Notes: generated by a model not told the origin, from the sequence alone. 64,000 bases of DNA from Paramixta manurensis (GCF_013285385.1 NZ_CP054212.1:3224001-3288000), one strand, 5' to 3'; positions 1-10,486 are shown, numbered from the stretch's first letter. Numbers and translations are program-made.

Positions 1-434
1 AGCCCCAGTTGTACCTCCGGTAACCCCAGCCGCGTTTTGTCATCCAGCGAACAGACACGTTTCGCGCAGGCCAGCGCCAGCTCTAAACCGCCGCCGAGAC
101 AAGGGCCGTGGATCGCTGCCACTACCGGCACCGGAAGCGCGGCTATTTCCGCCATCGCTTTTTGCCCTTGGTGCGCCAGCGCCTCGGCCTCTTCAGCGCT
201 ATCACAAGCTGCAATCATCGAAATATCGGCGCCGGCAATAAAGGAATCCGGCTTACCGGAAATAAACACCAGGCCCGCCAGATGCGGATTTTCACGCGCC
301 CGTTTAATCACCTCACGAAGTTGTGTGGCAAAGGCCGCTTTCAGGGTATTCATCTTTTCACCAGGCACGTCAATAACGATCACGCCGACATTGTCTAAGC
401 GCATATCAAGGTGAAATGCTGATTGTTGTTCCAT
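1..434 (-). CDS. fadJ: FadJ, anaerobic fatty-acid oxidation complex alpha subunit (N-terminal part only)
   Basis: This is the N-terminal crotonase part of the multifunctional enoyl-CoA hydratase/3-hydroxyacyl-CoA dehydrogenase that works with FadI in beta-oxidation. The minus strand reads from ATG at 434 ([10 protein letters not shown]) without a stop to the window edge, about 144 residues. It contains the crotonase oxyanion-hole stretch [10 protein letters not shown] and the downstream [10 protein letters not shown] motif, as in E. coli FadJ. The start lies 3 bp after the fadI stop, so the two are translationally linked in a fadIJ operon. The rest of the gene (about 570 residues in E. coli) is outside the window. 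Identity is confident. Confidence 0.95.
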   Translation of the reverse strand, partial: MEQQSAFHLDMRLDNVGVIVIDVPGEKMNTLKAAFATQLREVIKRARENPHLAGLVFISGKPDSFIAGADISMIAACDSAEEAEALAHQGQKAMAEIAALPVPVVAAIHGPCLGGGLELALACAKRVCSLDDKTRLGLPEVQLG

Positions 435-437
435 TTG

Positions 438-1748
438 TTACTCCGCCTCCAGAACCATCGCCGCGCCGAGGCCACCTGCCGCGCAGGCGGTAACCAACCC
501 TAATCCTCCGCCACGTCGGCGTAACTCATTAAGCGTTTGGGTTATCATTCGTGCGCCGGTCGCGGCGAAGGGATGCCCGTAAGCGATTGAGCCACCCAAC
601 ACATTAAATTTTTCTTCGTTCACCTCGCCCATCGCGTGTGGGCGGTTAAGCACCTCACGCGCAAAACGCTCATCGCGGAACAGTTTGAGGTTTGCCAGGG
701 TTTGCGCGGCAAACGCTTCATGCATATCAATGAGCGTGAGGTCATCCAGCGTCACGCCTGCACGTTCGAGCGCCAGCGGTGAGGCATAAGTTGGGCCCAG
801 CAGCATGTCCTGCCAGACATCAATAGCGGTAAACGCGTAACTGCGCAGATAACCGAGTGGGGTAATGCCTAACTCACGCGCGCGCGACTCCGTCATCAGG
901 ACAACCGCGGCGGCGCCATCGGTAAGAGGGGTGCTGTTAGCGGCGGTGACGGTACCGTGACGGCGGTCAAACGCGGGACGTAAACGCGCATAATCCTCCG
1001 GTCTGGAGGCGGTACGAACGTTATTATCTTGCTGGAATGCGGCGCGCCACGGCGGCACAAATGCCGTCATCACCTCCGCGGCCAGCTTTCCCTCTTCCCA
1101 GGCTTTGGCGGCCCGCTGATGAGAGCGGTGCGCCAACGCGTCCTGCTGCTCTCTAGTGATGCCATGTGTTTTCGCCATCTGTTCAGCGGTGTCACCCATA
1201 CGTAAACCGGTGGAGTACTCGGCGACTGCCGGCGGCACCGGCAGTAAATCACGCGGACGTAACTGGCTAAGGAGTTTTATTTTTTGGCCGAAGGTGCGCG
1301 CTTTACTGAGATCGACCAGCGCACGCCCTAATTTTTTGCTCACGCCAATTGGCAACACGGACGAAGAATCGGCGCCGCCCGCAATACCCGCACGGATAGT
1401 CCCGGCCAGCAAACTTTCGGTGACATTTGCCACCGCCTGAAAGCTGGTGGCGCAAGCGCGGCTAACGCTATAAGCATCGGTTTCAACACCCAATCCGCTA
1501 CTCAGCACAATTTCGCGGGCGATATTCGGCGCTTCCGGCATTTGTACCACTTGACCGAATACCAGTTGTTCAATCACCTCAGCCGGAAGTTCGCTACGCG
1601 CCATCATTTCACTGACCACCATCCTGCCTAACTCAATGGCGGGGATGCCATGCAGCGCAGTCGCCTGCCGGGCGAATGGCGTGCGTAATCCATGCGTAAT
1701 CGCGATGCGGTCGCCCTGACGGGTAAGCAAGGGTAGCGCTTTGCTCAT
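438..1748 (-). CDS. fadI: FadI, 3-ketoacyl-CoA thiolase
   Basis: Beta-ketothiolase that releases acetyl-CoA in the last step of each beta-oxidation round, in complex with FadJ. The 436-residue product matches E. coli FadI in length. Thiolase landmarks are visible: the nucleophile Cys in [10 protein letters not shown], the HEAFAAQ block, the [10 protein letters not shown] block and the C-terminal CAAGGLGAA with the second catalytic Cys. A longer start at GTG 1757 is possible but overlaps the ribosome-binding site AGGTG; ATG 1748 lies a suitable distance after it and gives the family length. A FadR-like site lies about 40 bp upstream. Confidence 0.97.
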   Translation of the reverse strand: MSKALPLLTRQGDRIAITHGLRTPFARQATALHGIPAIELGRMVVSEMMARSELPAEVIEQLVFGQVVQMPEAPNIAREIVLSSGLGVETDAYSVSRACATSFQAVANVTESLLAGTIRAGIAGGADSSSVLPIGVSKKLGRALVDLSKARTFGQKIKLLSQLRPRDLLPVPPAVAEYSTGLRMGDTAEQMAKTHGITREQQDALAHRSHQRAAKAWEEGKLAAEVMTAFVPPWRAAFQQDNNVRTASRPEDYARLRPAFDRRHGTVTAANSTPLTDGAAAVVLMTESRARELGITPLGYLRSYAFTAIDVWQDMLLGPTYASPLALERAGVTLDDLTLIDMHEAFAAQTLANLKLFRDERFAREVLNRPHAMGEVNEEKFNVLGGSIAYGHPFAATGARMITQTLNELRRRGGGLGLVTACAAGGLGAAMVLEAE

Positions 1749-1787
1749 TGTTATCACCTGTTAACTGGACCGGCGGCATCATTGCCA

Positions 1788-1804
1788 AAGAGGTCTGACC
1801 TGAT
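1788..1804. promoter_or_regulatory. FadR-like operator upstream of fadI
   Basis: The core AGGTCTGACCT at 1791-1801 matches the FadR consensus core GGTC-N-GACC exactly; over the 17-bp consensus (AACTGGTCNGACCAGTT) 12 of 16 defined positions agree. It sits upstream of fadI, where FadR repression of fadIJ is known in E. coli. Binding is inferred. Confidence 0.65.
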
Positions 1805-1941
1805 CCAGTGTTAACCAGGTTGTTACATTACGCCAAGCGTTAGGAGAGAAAAATGCGAGAACAAACACGCTTTACAAGAAAAGGAAACCGCCAGCATGCG
1901 TGGAAACATACTGGCGGCTGGCAAAGTCTATACGGAAGGAG

Positions 1942-2238
1942 TTAACGCAGGCCGAGTTGGAAAATCAGCGTTTCCGCCTGACAGGCAAAGGTAAAATCTA
2001 CATTCAGCCTGATCCCTTCCGCTTCCGGCGTGAAACGTGCCTGAACATCACAAGGTTCTGACTCAACCGCACGCGCTTTTTCCGTTAATGTCGCTAACAT
2101 CGCCTCTGCCTGTTGGCGATCGCTAAACGCCTGTGACCAGGAAGCGGTACAGTCGGTATTATCCATTACGGTTCCAACATCAACACAGCAGCAAGCTGCG
2201 GTTTCATTCGCACTGCATTTATTAATGGCATCAGTCAT
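1942..2238 (-). CDS. yfcZ: YfcZ/YiiS family small protein
   Basis: 98-residue protein closely resembling E. coli YfcZ, an uncharacterised protein encoded between fadI and fadL there too. The Cys-rich N-terminus (AACCCVDVGTVMDN) and the C-terminal DFTFACQAETLIFQLGLR are the family hallmarks. ATG 2238 is preceded by AGGAGA at good spacing; an in-frame upstream ATG (2265) has no such site. Function is unknown. About 190 bp between it and fadI hold the FadR-like site and no gene. Confidence 0.9.
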   Translation of the reverse strand: MTDAINKCSANETAACCCVDVGTVMDNTDCTASWSQAFSDRQQAEAMLATLTEKARAVESEPCDVQARFTPEAEGIRLNVDFTFACQAETLIFQLGLR

Positions 2239-2462
2239 TATTTTCTCCTGATACAGCCGCATCACGGCAGGATATTTATTTACTGCCCATGAGTTTACGC
2301 CGACCCGATGGCTATCTCTATGTCAGTGATGAATATCACATTAAATATTGATCGGACGCAATTACCGCACGGTTATTCCACTTTATTGCCCGTTTTTTGT
2401 TAAGCAGATCTTATTTCACGCATCATTCTTGAAATATTTAAAAAACAATATTGCAACATATA

Positions 2463-2479
2463 CACAGGTCGGACCTATA
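2463..2479. promoter_or_regulatory. FadR-like operator 1 of fadL
   Basis: Perfect core GGTCGGACC at 2467-2475, about 110 bp before the fadL start. E. coli fadL has two FadR sites around its promoter, and a second candidate follows here at 2487-2503. Confidence 0.65.
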
Positions 2480-2486
2480 CTTGCCG

Positions 2487-2503
2487 CACTGGTCTGATTT
2501 GTC
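2487..2503. promoter_or_regulatory. FadR-like operator 2 of fadL
   Basis: CACTGGTCTGA at 2487-2497 matches the left half of the FadR consensus; the right half is degenerate (11 of 16 positions). Its place next to the first site mirrors the paired arrangement in E. coli fadL. Confidence 0.5.
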
Positions 2504-2587
2504 TGTTGTACTTCAGTCCCTACAATCCGCGATCCTTTGTTACGTTATGTAACGAGTTAATAAAAATCAGATAATGAGGTTGTGGTC

Positions 2588-3925
2588 ATGAACCATAAAA
2601 ACCTGTTTACAAAGTCAGCTGTGGCGGCTGCGGTGGCAATCATTTCCTCTAACGTATACGCAGCAGGATTTCAGCTTAATGAATTCTCTGCCATTGGGTT
2701 AGGTCGGGCTTATTCTGGTGAAGGTGCAATGGGCGATACCGCCGCTTCCGCCAGTCGTAACCCGGCGACCATGGCATTAATGGATCGCCCGATGTTCTCG
2801 ATCGGCGCCGTCTATATTGATCCGGATGTTTCTCTGGATGGACAAACCGGTTCCGGTAATAGCCTGAAAGCCGATAATATTGCGCCGAACCAATGGGTGC
2901 CAAATATCCATTACGTGCAGCCCATTAACGATCAGTGGTGGATTGGCGCCTCGGCGGTCAGCAATTATGGTCTGGCAACCGAATTCAATGATAATTACGC
3001 AGGCGGTCCGTTTGCCGGTAAAACCGACCTGATGACCACTAACCTCAATCTGAGCACCGCTTACCGTCTTAACCAACACTTCAGTTTTGGGGTCGGGTTT
3101 GATGCGGTTTATGCACGGGCCAAGATTGAGCGTAACTTCGGTGAATTGGGTTCCTTACTGCCTGCCGCTGGCGCGCCAGCGGCACCTGCCGATACGCAAA
3201 TTGCCCGCCTGAAAGGCAATGAGTGGGGCTACGGCTGGAACGCCGGTATTTTGTATGAAGTGGATGACAATAACCGCTTTGGCTTGACCTACCGCTCTGA
3301 AGTGAAGGTCGATTTTGATGGCGCTTATAAGAGCGATATCCCGGTCGCGCTGAACCCGATTGGTAGCCAATTTGGCCTGCCGGTGGGTACCGGCGGCGCG
3401 ACGGTGCCGGGCTCGCTGTCGCTTCATTTGCCTGAAATGTGGGAGATCTCCGGTTACCACAAAGTGGCGCCGAAATGGGCCATCCATTACAGCATGGCCT
3501 ACACCAGTTGGAGCCAGTTCCAGCAGTTGAAAGCGACCGGTTCTAATGGCCAAACGCTGTTCTATAAAGATGAAAGCTATAAAGATGCTTACCGCATCGC
3601 GCTGGGTACCTCTTATTTCTACGACGACAACTGGACCTTCCGTGCCGGTATCGCCTTTGATGATAGCCCGGTTCCCGCCGACCAACGCTCTATCTCTATT
3701 CCGGATCAAGACCGTACCTGGATCAGTGCTGGCGCATCCTACGCCTTCAACGAGGACGCCTCGGTCGACGTGGGCGTCTCTTATATGCACGGCCAGAAAG
3801 TCACTATCCGTGAAGGAACCGACCCAGTGGCAACCGCGCGTAACGGTGGTGTGAACACCCCATATACCTTTGATTCAGAAGGTAAAGCTTGGTTGTATGG
3901 CGCGAACTTTAACTACAAGTTCTAA
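2588..3925 (+). CDS. fadL: FadL, long-chain fatty acid outer membrane transporter
   Basis: Outer-membrane beta-barrel that imports long-chain fatty acids. The 445-residue protein has a signal peptide ([18 protein letters not shown]..., cleavage near VYA-AGF), the conserved plug sequence [21 protein letters not shown] with the following NPA motif, and a C-terminus ending in aromatic residue NFNYKF, typical of BAM substrates. ATG 2588 is used rather than GTG 2582 because GAGGT lies 7 nt upstream of it and the N-terminus then aligns with E. coli FadL. The gene is transcribed away from fadI and yfcZ. Confidence 0.97.
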   Translation: MNHKNLFTKSAVAAAVAIISSNVYAAGFQLNEFSAIGLGRAYSGEGAMGDTAASASRNPATMALMDRPMFSIGAVYIDPDVSLDGQTGSGNSLKADNIAPNQWVPNIHYVQPINDQWWIGASAVSNYGLATEFNDNYAGGPFAGKTDLMTTNLNLSTAYRLNQHFSFGVGFDAVYARAKIERNFGELGSLLPAAGAPAAPADTQIARLKGNEWGYGWNAGILYEVDDNNRFGLTYRSEVKVDFDGAYKSDIPVALNPIGSQFGLPVGTGGATVPGSLSLHLPEMWEISGYHKVAPKWAIHYSMAYTSWSQFQQLKATGSNGQTLFYKDESYKDAYRIALGTSYFYDDNWTFRAGIAFDDSPVPADQRSISIPDQDRTWISAGASYAFNEDASVDVGVSYMHGQKVTIREGTDPVATARNGGVNTPYTFDSEGKAWLYGANFNYKF

Positions 3926-3926
3926 A

Positions 3927-3956
3927 CATAACGGCGAGAGTAGTCTCGCCGTTATG
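3927..3956. terminator. Perfect 13-bp hairpin after fadL
   Basis: Stem 3927-3939 / 3944-3956 with a 4-nt loop, starting one base after the fadL stop. There is no U-tract directly after it, so it may act as an mRNA 3' end stabiliser alongside the next hairpin. Confidence 0.55.
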
Positions 3957-3972
3957 CTGTAACCTTTACCAT

Positions 3973-3997
3973 CGGCGGGCAGTGACCCGCCGTTTTT
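3973..3997 (+). terminator. Rho-independent terminator of fadL (probably bidirectional)
   Basis: Stem CGGCGGG (3973-3979) / CCCGCCG (3986-3992) followed by five T. On the other strand it lies directly after the mlaA stop, so it can serve both convergent genes. Confidence 0.8.
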
Positions 3998-4757
3998 ATT
4001 CCGCGTCGATCTCGTTAATCTCACCCTGAATCGCTTGCGCGTTGGGGTTTTCCTGCGGTTTAAGCTTGCCGCCATTCGCCAGGAAATCATGCCGCTGGAA
4101 ATACGCGTTACGCACAAAGGCGTAAGGATCTTTCGAGTTACGCAAAATCGCATCGGAATCCAGCAACTGCGCACGCGTTTCAATGCCTTCCAGCGTCCAT
4201 TTACCAATCGACATCGGCCACGTCAGCCAGCTTAACACCGGATAGAGTGTATCAGCGTAATCGCCGCCATCTTCACGCAGGGTAAAACTGCCGTAAGCCG
4301 GAAGTTCTACATAAGGGCCATAGCCCACGCCCCAGGCACCCAGGGTTCCGCCAAAACGCGGCGGCTCCTCTTTCGTCAGTTTCGGATTCGCCATCCCTGC
4401 CACATCGATAAAACCGCCCAATCCGAAAATGGTATTCAGGAAGAAGCGGTTAAAGTGGATCATGCCGCGATAGGGATCGCCGCGCAGGAAGGAGTTCACC
4501 ATCGCCGCAGGCTCATCAAGGTTACCGAGGAAATTGCTCAGCCCGCTACGCGCCGGAACCGGTACATAATCACGCCATGCCACCGCGACCGGACGCAAAA
4601 CATAGGGATCCAGTACGTTGTAGTTAAAATCGAACATGGTTCGGTTGAAACCTTCCAGCGGATCGGAACGCCCTTGCGGCTCATCCGTCCCTTTAGAACT
4701 GGCGCAGCCGACCAGTAATACGCTTGCCAGTGCCAGCCCCGTCAGGCGGTAGTTCAT
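3996..4757 (-). CDS. mlaA: MlaA (VacJ), outer membrane lipid asymmetry lipoprotein
   Basis: Outer-membrane lipoprotein of the Mla system, which removes phospholipids from the outer leaflet and passes them to MlaC. The 253-residue protein has a lipoprotein signal with lipobox LVGC, then the family blocks DPLEGFNRTMFDFN, GFIDVAGMANP, GVGYGPYVELP and TLEGIETRAQLLDSD. Length and sequence match E. coli MlaA (251 aa). The ribosome-binding site GGGAGA precedes ATG 4757. It is convergent with fadL, as in E. coli. Confidence 0.96.
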   Translation of the reverse strand: MNYRLTGLALASVLLVGCASSKGTDEPQGRSDPLEGFNRTMFDFNYNVLDPYVLRPVAVAWRDYVPVPARSGLSNFLGNLDEPAAMVNSFLRGDPYRGMIHFNRFFLNTIFGLGGFIDVAGMANPKLTKEEPPRFGGTLGAWGVGYGPYVELPAYGSFTLREDGGDYADTLYPVLSWLTWPMSIGKWTLEGIETRAQLLDSDAILRNSKDPYAFVRNAYFQRHDFLANGGKLKPQENPNAQAIQGEINEIDAE

Positions 4758-4792
4758 ATTGTTCTCCCTGTACTGGTTGAGTGATTACCGCT

Positions 4793-6007
4793 TCAGGGCT
4801 GCTGCTGGTTTATTTCAACAGCCAGTTGCTGATGACCATCGTAAGGCATAACCGCACTCTCGCCGAACCAATCTCCGGACTGTGGCGTGGCGCGACCATC
4901 ACGCGAAAGGCGGACCCGTACCTGAACCTGATGCAGGGCCGATAACAGGCGCTGTGGCATCATGGCATTACTGTCATCCAGCGTCAGCGATAACGGAAAG
5001 TGACTCAGCGGCAGTTTTTTCACCGCCACCGGAACCGGTGAAACACCGTCGGAAACAGAAATATACATGACTCCGCCTTCCGGTAACATTTTTTCTGCAT
5101 TGGGCGCAATGTTGACCGTCAATGATAACCGGCTGGTTTGTAACCCGGCATCGGTTTTCGCCTTTTCAATACTGCGTTCAATCACGGCTACCCGCCCATC
5201 ATCCGCCGGGATTAGGCTAAGCATTTTTTGCCAAACGGCGATGGCTTGCGAGTAGTGTTGTTGTTCAAAAGCATTAAACGCTAGCAGACTCAGCACCGAA
5301 ACATCTTTGCCGTCCTCTGCCAACATAGCGTTGAGTATCTCGCCGCCCTGGCGGTTATCTTCCGGGTCGTTAGAGCGAGTCAGTACTTCAGCATAGCTAA
5401 GTCTGACGTTTTTATTATTCGGCGCCAGTTGCAATGCGTGCTGAAACGCCTGCGTCGCGGTGCTCGCATTATTCATCACCATTCCAATGCGCCCCAGCAG
5501 CATCCAATCATTCAGGTTACGCGGGTCGCGCTGTAATTCGCTACGCACACCAAGCCCGAAGCGGGCCAACTCTTCCATACTTAATGGCTTCGCTTGTGGA
5601 TCCATAACGCGTGCTCGCAGAGCCGGTAAGTCATGCTGCACTTGCTGCCATTCAACAAACTGAACGAAGCCGCCGGTTTTCAGATACAAACCAAAGCTGA
5701 TAATCATCATCACCAGCACACCGGGTAACAGTATCCAGCCGCTTTGTGTTCTGAAGACACCCGACGATTCGGTTACCGGAATGTCGGTCAGCAGTGATTG
5801 TTGTAGTTCACGAACCATCACCGCGCGTTCCCCGACCACGCCCTGCGCTTCATCCTCTTCCAGCTCGCGCAGACGTTGGTAGTAAAAGCGCTTATTTAGC
5901 GCATCTCGAGTGTCACTGGCGGATTGGTCAGCGCGCCTTCCGCCCAACAATAACAGTGCGCTGGCGGCAACCAATAAGCCAACAAGGGTGAACCAAAAAG
6001 CGTTCAT
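4793..6007 (-). CDS. ccmI: CcmI, TPR-domain cytochrome c biogenesis protein
   Basis: Apocytochrome c chaperone of the heme ligation complex. About 404 residues: N-terminal membrane segment (FWFTLVGLLVAASALLLL), a cytoplasmic stretch (FYYQRLRELEEDEAQG), a second membrane segment near residues 90-110 (WILLPGVLVMMIISFGLYL), then a periplasmic TPR region and a C-terminal domain. In E. coli this region is fused to CcmH; here it is separate. ATG 6007 overlaps the ccmH stop (TGATG); a GTG at 6010 is an alternative. It is the last gene of the ccm operon. Confidence 0.9.
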   Translation of the reverse strand: MNAFWFTLVGLLVAASALLLLGGRRADQSASDTRDALNKRFYYQRLRELEEDEAQGVVGERAVMVRELQQSLLTDIPVTESSGVFRTQSGWILLPGVLVMMIISFGLYLKTGGFVQFVEWQQVQHDLPALRARVMDPQAKPLSMEELARFGLGVRSELQRDPRNLNDWMLLGRIGMVMNNASTATQAFQHALQLAPNNKNVRLSYAEVLTRSNDPEDNRQGGEILNAMLAEDGKDVSVLSLLAFNAFEQQHYSQAIAVWQKMLSLIPADDGRVAVIERSIEKAKTDAGLQTSRLSLTVNIAPNAEKMLPEGGVMYISVSDGVSPVPVAVKKLPLSHFPLSLTLDDSNAMMPQRLLSALHQVQVRVRLSRDGRATPQSGDWFGESAVMPYDGHQQLAVEINQQQP

Positions 6008-6468
6008 CACGATTTCCCCTTATCGTTGAGTAACGCATCCAGACGCTGGCGCTCTTCATCGTCAAGCGGCTGGTCAGCGGCAATACCAGAGCGGCGGCTA
6101 CGTAAAACCAAGGTTAACGCTCCCAGTAACACAAACAGTGCCGGACCGGCCCACAGAATTAGCGTTGAGAGCATCAGCGGCGGCTCATAAGTGACAAAAT
6201 TGCCGTAACGCGCCACCATATACTGCGTGATTTGTTGGTTACTTTGCCCCTGTTTCATGAGTTGCCAGACTTTCTGGCGCATGTCCGCTGCAATCATCGA
6301 ATTGGAATCGGCAATGCTATTGTTCTGGCACTTCGGGCAACGTAGCGACTCGGTCAGGTGGCGATACTGCTGCTCCTGCTGCGCTGAATCAAACTGGAAG
6401 GTATCAATGGCGGCATAAACGCTGACGCTGAATAACATACCGATGAGTATGGCGATCACTCTGCTCAT
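6007..6468 (-). CDS. ccmH: CcmH, apocytochrome c thiol-reducing ligation protein
   Basis: Periplasmic, membrane-anchored thiol protein that reduces apocytochrome c and takes part in heme attachment. 153 residues: signal peptide (MSRVIAILIGMLFSVSVYA), the redox motif LRCPKCQNNSIADS, and a C-terminal membrane segment (LILWAGPALFVLLGALTLVL). ATG 6468 overlaps the ccmG stop (ATGA) and has GGAGG 7 nt upstream; a longer in-frame start at 6498 is unlikely. It corresponds to the N-terminal half of E. coli CcmH. Confidence 0.93.
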   Translation of the reverse strand: MSRVIAILIGMLFSVSVYAAIDTFQFDSAQQEQQYRHLTESLRCPKCQNNSIADSNSMIAADMRQKVWQLMKQGQSNQQITQYMVARYGNFVTYEPPLMLSTLILWAGPALFVLLGALTLVLRSRRSGIAADQPLDDEERQRLDALLNDKGKS

Positions 6469-7022
6469 GCGCCCGCCTCCCGGCTGTATTTGATCCATAA
6501 CGGTTTCACTTCTTGCTGCCAGACGCGGTCGTTCATATCGCCAGCATGGCGATAACGAATAATGCCTTTACCGTCGATCAGAAAAGTTTCCGGCGCCCCA
6601 TAGACCCCCAAATCCAGGCCCAACATCCCGTCGCCATCGTACAGGCTTAAAGCGTAGGGATTACCTAATGTATTGAGCCAGTTCACCGCCTTGATGCGAG
6701 AGTCTTTATAATTTAGCCCCACTACGCGGATCCCTTGCTGCGCCAGGCCATTGAGATATTGATGTTCGGCACGACAGGTTGGGCACCAAGTGGCCCATAC
6801 GTTCAGCAAAATGGGCTTACCGTCGGTCAAAACCGATTGGTTATAGGTCTGCCCTGGATGGTCGAGCGATTCGAGTTTAAACACCGGCACCGGTTTACCA
6901 ATCAGCGCCGACTCTAAATTGGTGGGATCATCGCCCTGCGCGTTACGCGTGAGTTGCCACAACAAGGCGGCCGCCAGCAGCAAAAACAGCACCAAGGGAA
7001 TATAGAGGATTTTCTTACTCAT
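6465..7022 (-). CDS. ccmG: CcmG (DsbE), thiol:disulfide oxidoreductase
   Basis: Membrane-anchored periplasmic thioredoxin-like protein that keeps the heme-binding cysteines of apocytochrome c reduced. About 185 residues: N-terminal anchor (ILYIPLVLFLLLAAALLW), the active site WATWCPTCRAEH, and GVYGAPETFLID with the cis-proline. Two adjacent ATG codons (7025, 7022) are possible; 7022 gives the E. coli length and better spacing from GGAGG. It overlaps the ccmF stop. Confidence 0.95.
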   Translation of the reverse strand: MSKKILYIPLVLFLLLAAALLWQLTRNAQGDDPTNLESALIGKPVPVFKLESLDHPGQTYNQSVLTDGKPILLNVWATWCPTCRAEHQYLNGLAQQGIRVVGLNYKDSRIKAVNWLNTLGNPYALSLYDGDGMLGLDLGVYGAPETFLIDGKGIIRYRHAGDMNDRVWQQEVKPLWIKYSREAGA

Positions 7023-8974
7023 CATGCCTCCCGCCGGGCGTGCTTAGCGGAACGATAACGCGGATCAAGCAGGCAGAAAATACCGCCCAGCGCCATAAAC
7101 AGGCCACCGAACCATATCCAACGCACGAAAGGTTTGTAGTAGATGCGTACTGCCCAAGAACCATCATCGAGTTGTTCGCCCAGCGCCGCATATAAATCAC
7201 GGGTTAAACCGCCGTCGATCGCGGCCTCGGTCATCATTGAACGCGCCGCGCTGTAATAGCGTTTTTCCGCCCGCAACGTCGCCTCATAATGTCCGTTACG
7301 CGTGACCTCAATCACCCCCGCCCCGCCGCTGTAGTTTGGGCCGTTCACCGGCTGAACATCACGGAAAATGAAGCGATAATGATGAATATCGACACTGTCT
7401 CCGGCCTGCATTCGCACATCGCGTTCCACGCTATAACTTTGGCTAAAAGCAATGCCGATAACGGTAACCGCCACGCCGAGATGGCCAAGCACCATGCCCC
7501 AGTGGCTACGGGATAGATGCGTCAGCCCGCGCCAGAAGCTGTGCCGGTGCGTTGCACGCTCATGTAGCTCCATCAACGTCAGGATGATCACCCACACCGC
7601 CATGATTAACCCCACGACCGTCATCGCTTCGATGCGATCCTGTAGCAGCCATGGCAGCAAGATCGCCAGCAGTAACGTCACCGCGCAGGCCAATGCCAAC
7701 CGTTTCCACAGCTTTTGTGGTTCATCGCGCCGCCAACGAACCAGCGGACCAATCCCCAGCATCAGCGCAAACGGTGCCATCAGCCAGGTAAATAAGGTAT
7801 TAAAAAACGGTTCGCCGACTGAGATGCTACCCAATCCGAGCTGCTTATGAACCAACGGCAACAGCGTGCCTAACAGCACGACCAGCATGGCAGCAATCAG
7901 CAACACGTTGTTGCCAAGCAGAAAAGTCTCGCGTGACCATAACCCATTTTGCACCCGGGCACGCACCTTACTGCCTTTCACCGCATACAGTAGCAATGAG
8001 CAACCAATCACTATTACCAGGAACATCAGAATAAACATTCCACGAGCCGGATCGGAGGCAAACGCGTGAACCGAAACCAGCACGCCGGAACGTACCAGGA
8101 AAGTACCCAGTAAACTTAATGAAAATGCAGTGATAGCCAACAACACGGTCCACGCCTTAAACGTGCCGCGCTTTTCGGTGACCGCCAGTGAGTGCATCAG
8201 CGCGGTGCCTGCCAGCCATGGCATAAAGGAGGCGTTTTCGACCGGGTCCCAAAACCACCAACCGCCCCATCCCAGCTCGTAGTATGCCCAAGCGGAGCCA
8301 AGTACGATGCCGATGGTGAGAAATACCCATGCGGCAGTGGTCCACGGACGTGACCAGCGCGCCCAGGCGGTATCAAGCCGCCCGGCCATCAGTGAAGCAA
8401 TGGCAAATGCGAAAGCAACCGAGAAACCGACATAGCCCATATAGAGCAACGGGGGGTGAAAGATCAGCCCAATATCCTGCAACATCGGGTTAAGATCGCG
8501 CCCGTCAATCGGGAAATCCGGCAAAGTCCGCGCGAACGGGTTTGAGGTCAGCGTAATAAACAGCAGAAAGCCGAGGTTAATCATCCCCATCACGGCCAGC
8601 ACCCGCGCACTGGCGTCTACCGGCATAGCGCGGCTGAGCAGCGCAACCGCCAGCGTCCAGCCGCTCAGCATCAGTACCCAGAGTAATAACGATCCCTCAT
8701 GCGCGCCCCAGGTTGCCGCCACCCGATACCATACCGGCAGTAATGTATTGGAGTTATCGGCAACATACGCCACGCTAAAATCATTGACGATAAAGGCGTG
8801 CACCAGGATCAGGAACGCGCCGGCGATACAGGCAAATAACCCGTAACTTAACGGGCGAGACAAGGCCATTAAGCGGTTATTTTGACGCGCCACGCCCCAC
8901 AGAGGATAAACACTCAGCAGCAGCGCCAGCGCCAGGCCAAGACACAGTAAGAAGCTGCCAATTTCCGGCATCAT
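7022..8974 (-). CDS. ccmF: CcmF, heme lyase subunit
   Basis: Polytopic inner-membrane core of the cytochrome c synthetase that attaches heme from holo-CcmE to apocytochrome c. The 650-residue product carries the heme-handling WWD signature ([17 protein letters not shown]), the conserved [19 protein letters not shown] block and many membrane segments, and matches E. coli CcmF (647 aa). ATGA overlap with ccmE. Confidence 0.97.
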   Translation of the reverse strand: MMPEIGSFLLCLGLALALLLSVYPLWGVARQNNRLMALSRPLSYGLFACIAGAFLILVHAFIVNDFSVAYVADNSNTLLPVWYRVAATWGAHEGSLLLWVLMLSGWTLAVALLSRAMPVDASARVLAVMGMINLGFLLFITLTSNPFARTLPDFPIDGRDLNPMLQDIGLIFHPPLLYMGYVGFSVAFAFAIASLMAGRLDTAWARWSRPWTTAAWVFLTIGIVLGSAWAYYELGWGGWWFWDPVENASFMPWLAGTALMHSLAVTEKRGTFKAWTVLLAITAFSLSLLGTFLVRSGVLVSVHAFASDPARGMFILMFLVIVIGCSLLLYAVKGSKVRARVQNGLWSRETFLLGNNVLLIAAMLVVLLGTLLPLVHKQLGLGSISVGEPFFNTLFTWLMAPFALMLGIGPLVRWRRDEPQKLWKRLALACAVTLLLAILLPWLLQDRIEAMTVVGLIMAVWVIILTLMELHERATHRHSFWRGLTHLSRSHWGMVLGHLGVAVTVIGIAFSQSYSVERDVRMQAGDSVDIHHYRFIFRDVQPVNGPNYSGGAGVIEVTRNGHYEATLRAEKRYYSAARSMMTEAAIDGGLTRDLYAALGEQLDDGSWAVRIYYKPFVRWIWFGGLFMALGGIFCLLDPRYRSAKHARREA

Positions 8975-9459
8975 GAGGCGCCACCTCCGGCATTTGAATA
9001 CGCCGCCGGCGGGCTGTTATGATTTTTCTTCATCGCGTCTTTAATTTCCGGCGGGGTATATTTTTCATCATGTTTAGCCAGCACTTCTTTGGCGAGAATT
9101 TGGTTACCCGGTTGCAATACGCCCTGCGCTACCACGCCCTGCCCTTCACGAAACAAATCAGGCAGGATACCGTTAAACGACACGCTGACCACGCCATTCG
9201 CATCGTAGAGTTTAAAAGAAACTTGTAGCGTTTTGGCATCGCGTTTAACGCTGCCGGGCATCACCATACCGCCCACACGCAGCCGCTGCCCTGGCTCCGG
9301 CTTTTCCGCCGACTCGCCTTTGCCGTTAATAATTTCGCCGGGCGTGTAGAACAGATCGATATTTGAACGCAGGGCATACATCACTAATGCCGTCGCGACA
9401 CCCAGACCTAATAAGATGGCCAGCACCGCGTACAGACGATGTTTTCTACGGGCATTCAC
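8971..9459 (-). CDS. ccmE: CcmE, periplasmic heme chaperone
   Basis: Membrane-anchored OB-fold protein that binds heme covalently through a histidine and delivers it to CcmF. 162 residues: N-terminal anchor ([21 protein letters not shown]), [24 protein letters not shown], and the heme-binding [12 protein letters not shown], in which the His is the covalent ligand and the Tyr the axial one in the family. It starts with GTG overlapping the ccmD stop (GTGA); the N-terminus MNARRKHRL agrees with E. coli. Confidence 0.95.
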   Translation of the reverse strand: MNARRKHRLYAVLAILLGLGVATALVMYALRSNIDLFYTPGEIINGKGESAEKPEPGQRLRVGGMVMPGSVKRDAKTLQVSFKLYDANGVVSVSFNGILPDLFREGQGVVAQGVLQPGNQILAKEVLAKHDEKYTPPEIKDAMKKNHNSPPAAYSNAGGGAS

Positions 9460-9689
9460 AGAATGTCTCCTGCTGTTTTATCGGCATGTTTTTTCCGTTT
9501 CGCCGCCTGAATACGGCGCTCACGCGCCAAACGCTGACCAATATCGGCTAATAACCGGCGGCGCTGCCAGACGGTATGCGCCACCAGCCCACACAGCGCC
9601 ATCACGCTAATGGCGACCGCCAGCCACACATAAAAGGCATAACCGCCCATGGCAAAAAAGGCCTGCCAGGAAGAAAATGCGGGGGTCAT
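9456..9689 (-). CDS. ccmD: CcmD, heme exporter subunit
   Basis: Small single-span membrane protein needed to release holo-CcmE from the CcmABC complex. From ATG 9689 it is 77 residues: [22 protein letters not shown], a membrane helix and a basic tail ([18 protein letters not shown]). The start overlaps the ccmC stop (ATGA); longer upstream in-frame starts would lie inside ccmC. Confidence 0.9.
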   Translation of the reverse strand: MTPAFSSWQAFFAMGGYAFYVWLAVAISVMALCGLVAHTVWQRRRLLADIGQRLARERRIQAAKRKKHADKTAGDIL

Positions 9690-10429
9690 GATTTCGGCCC
9701 TCCCCGGGTCACCAGCGCCGCCACCCAAGGCCGATGCCGCTCGGTAAGTAAAATTACATTACGCAGGCGCATCAGCGTTAAGCTGATAAACAACAGTAAA
9801 AAACCGAGGATCGACCACCGTAGTGGCACGCGCATACTGGGGTCAATCGCCTGCTGTAATATGCCGGAAGAGCCCTGATGCAGGGTATTCCACCATTGTA
9901 CCGAGTAGTGAATGATCGGCAGGTTAACGATACCTACCAAAATCAGGATCCCGGCAGCGCGTCCCGCCATTCGGCGGTCTTCAAATGCGTGGTACAGCGC
10001 GATGGTTCCCATATACAGAAACAGCAACACCAGTTCCGAGGTCAACCGCGCATCCCAGATCCACCAAGTCCCCCACATCGGCTTGCCCCACGCTGAACCG
10101 GTTACCAAGGCAATAAAGGTAAACACCGCCCCCACCGGCGCCATCGCGGCAGCGGCCAAGTCAGCCATTTTCATCTGCCAAACCATGCCGATAAACGCGG
10201 CAATCGCCATTGACGCATAAATACCCATTGACCAGATTGCCGCAGGTACGTGCAGGTAAATGATGCGGTAGCTATTACCTTGCTGATAATCGGCGGGCGC
10301 GAAACCAAAGCCCCACGCCAGCCCCAGCACTAAGGTCGCCAGCGCCAGCAGAGAGAAAACCGGGATCAGTTTTCCGCATAATTGATAAAGCCGCTCCGGC
10401 TTCGCGAGGGGATGTAACCATTTCCACAT
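9686..10429 (-). CDS. ccmC: CcmC, heme exporter permease / heme transfer to CcmE
   Basis: Six-span membrane protein that loads heme onto CcmE. The 247-residue sequence has the WWD-type motif WGTWWIWDARLTSELVL and two conserved periplasmic histidines (YLHVPAAIWSM, IIHYSVQWWNTLHQG). It is separated from ccmB by 57 bp with no visible gene, the only real gap in this operon. Confidence 0.96.
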   Translation of the reverse strand: MWKWLHPLAKPERLYQLCGKLIPVFSLLALATLVLGLAWGFGFAPADYQQGNSYRIIYLHVPAAIWSMGIYASMAIAAFIGMVWQMKMADLAAAAMAPVGAVFTFIALVTGSAWGKPMWGTWWIWDARLTSELVLLFLYMGTIALYHAFEDRRMAGRAAGILILVGIVNLPIIHYSVQWWNTLHQGSSGILQQAIDPSMRVPLRWSILGFLLLFISLTLMRLRNVILLTERHRPWVAALVTRGGPKS

Positions 10430-10486
10430 CGGTTAATTACTCACCATTAAATTTTTTAACCTTCGTCAGTTAATCTTCAACACCGG

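Noticed and set aside
37..414. Plus-strand frames opposite fadJ
   Set aside because: They are shadows of the fadJ coding sequence.
3155..3790. 211-residue frame antisense to fadL
   Set aside because: FadL is unmistakable on the other strand; the antisense frame has no recognisable domain and reflects codon bias.
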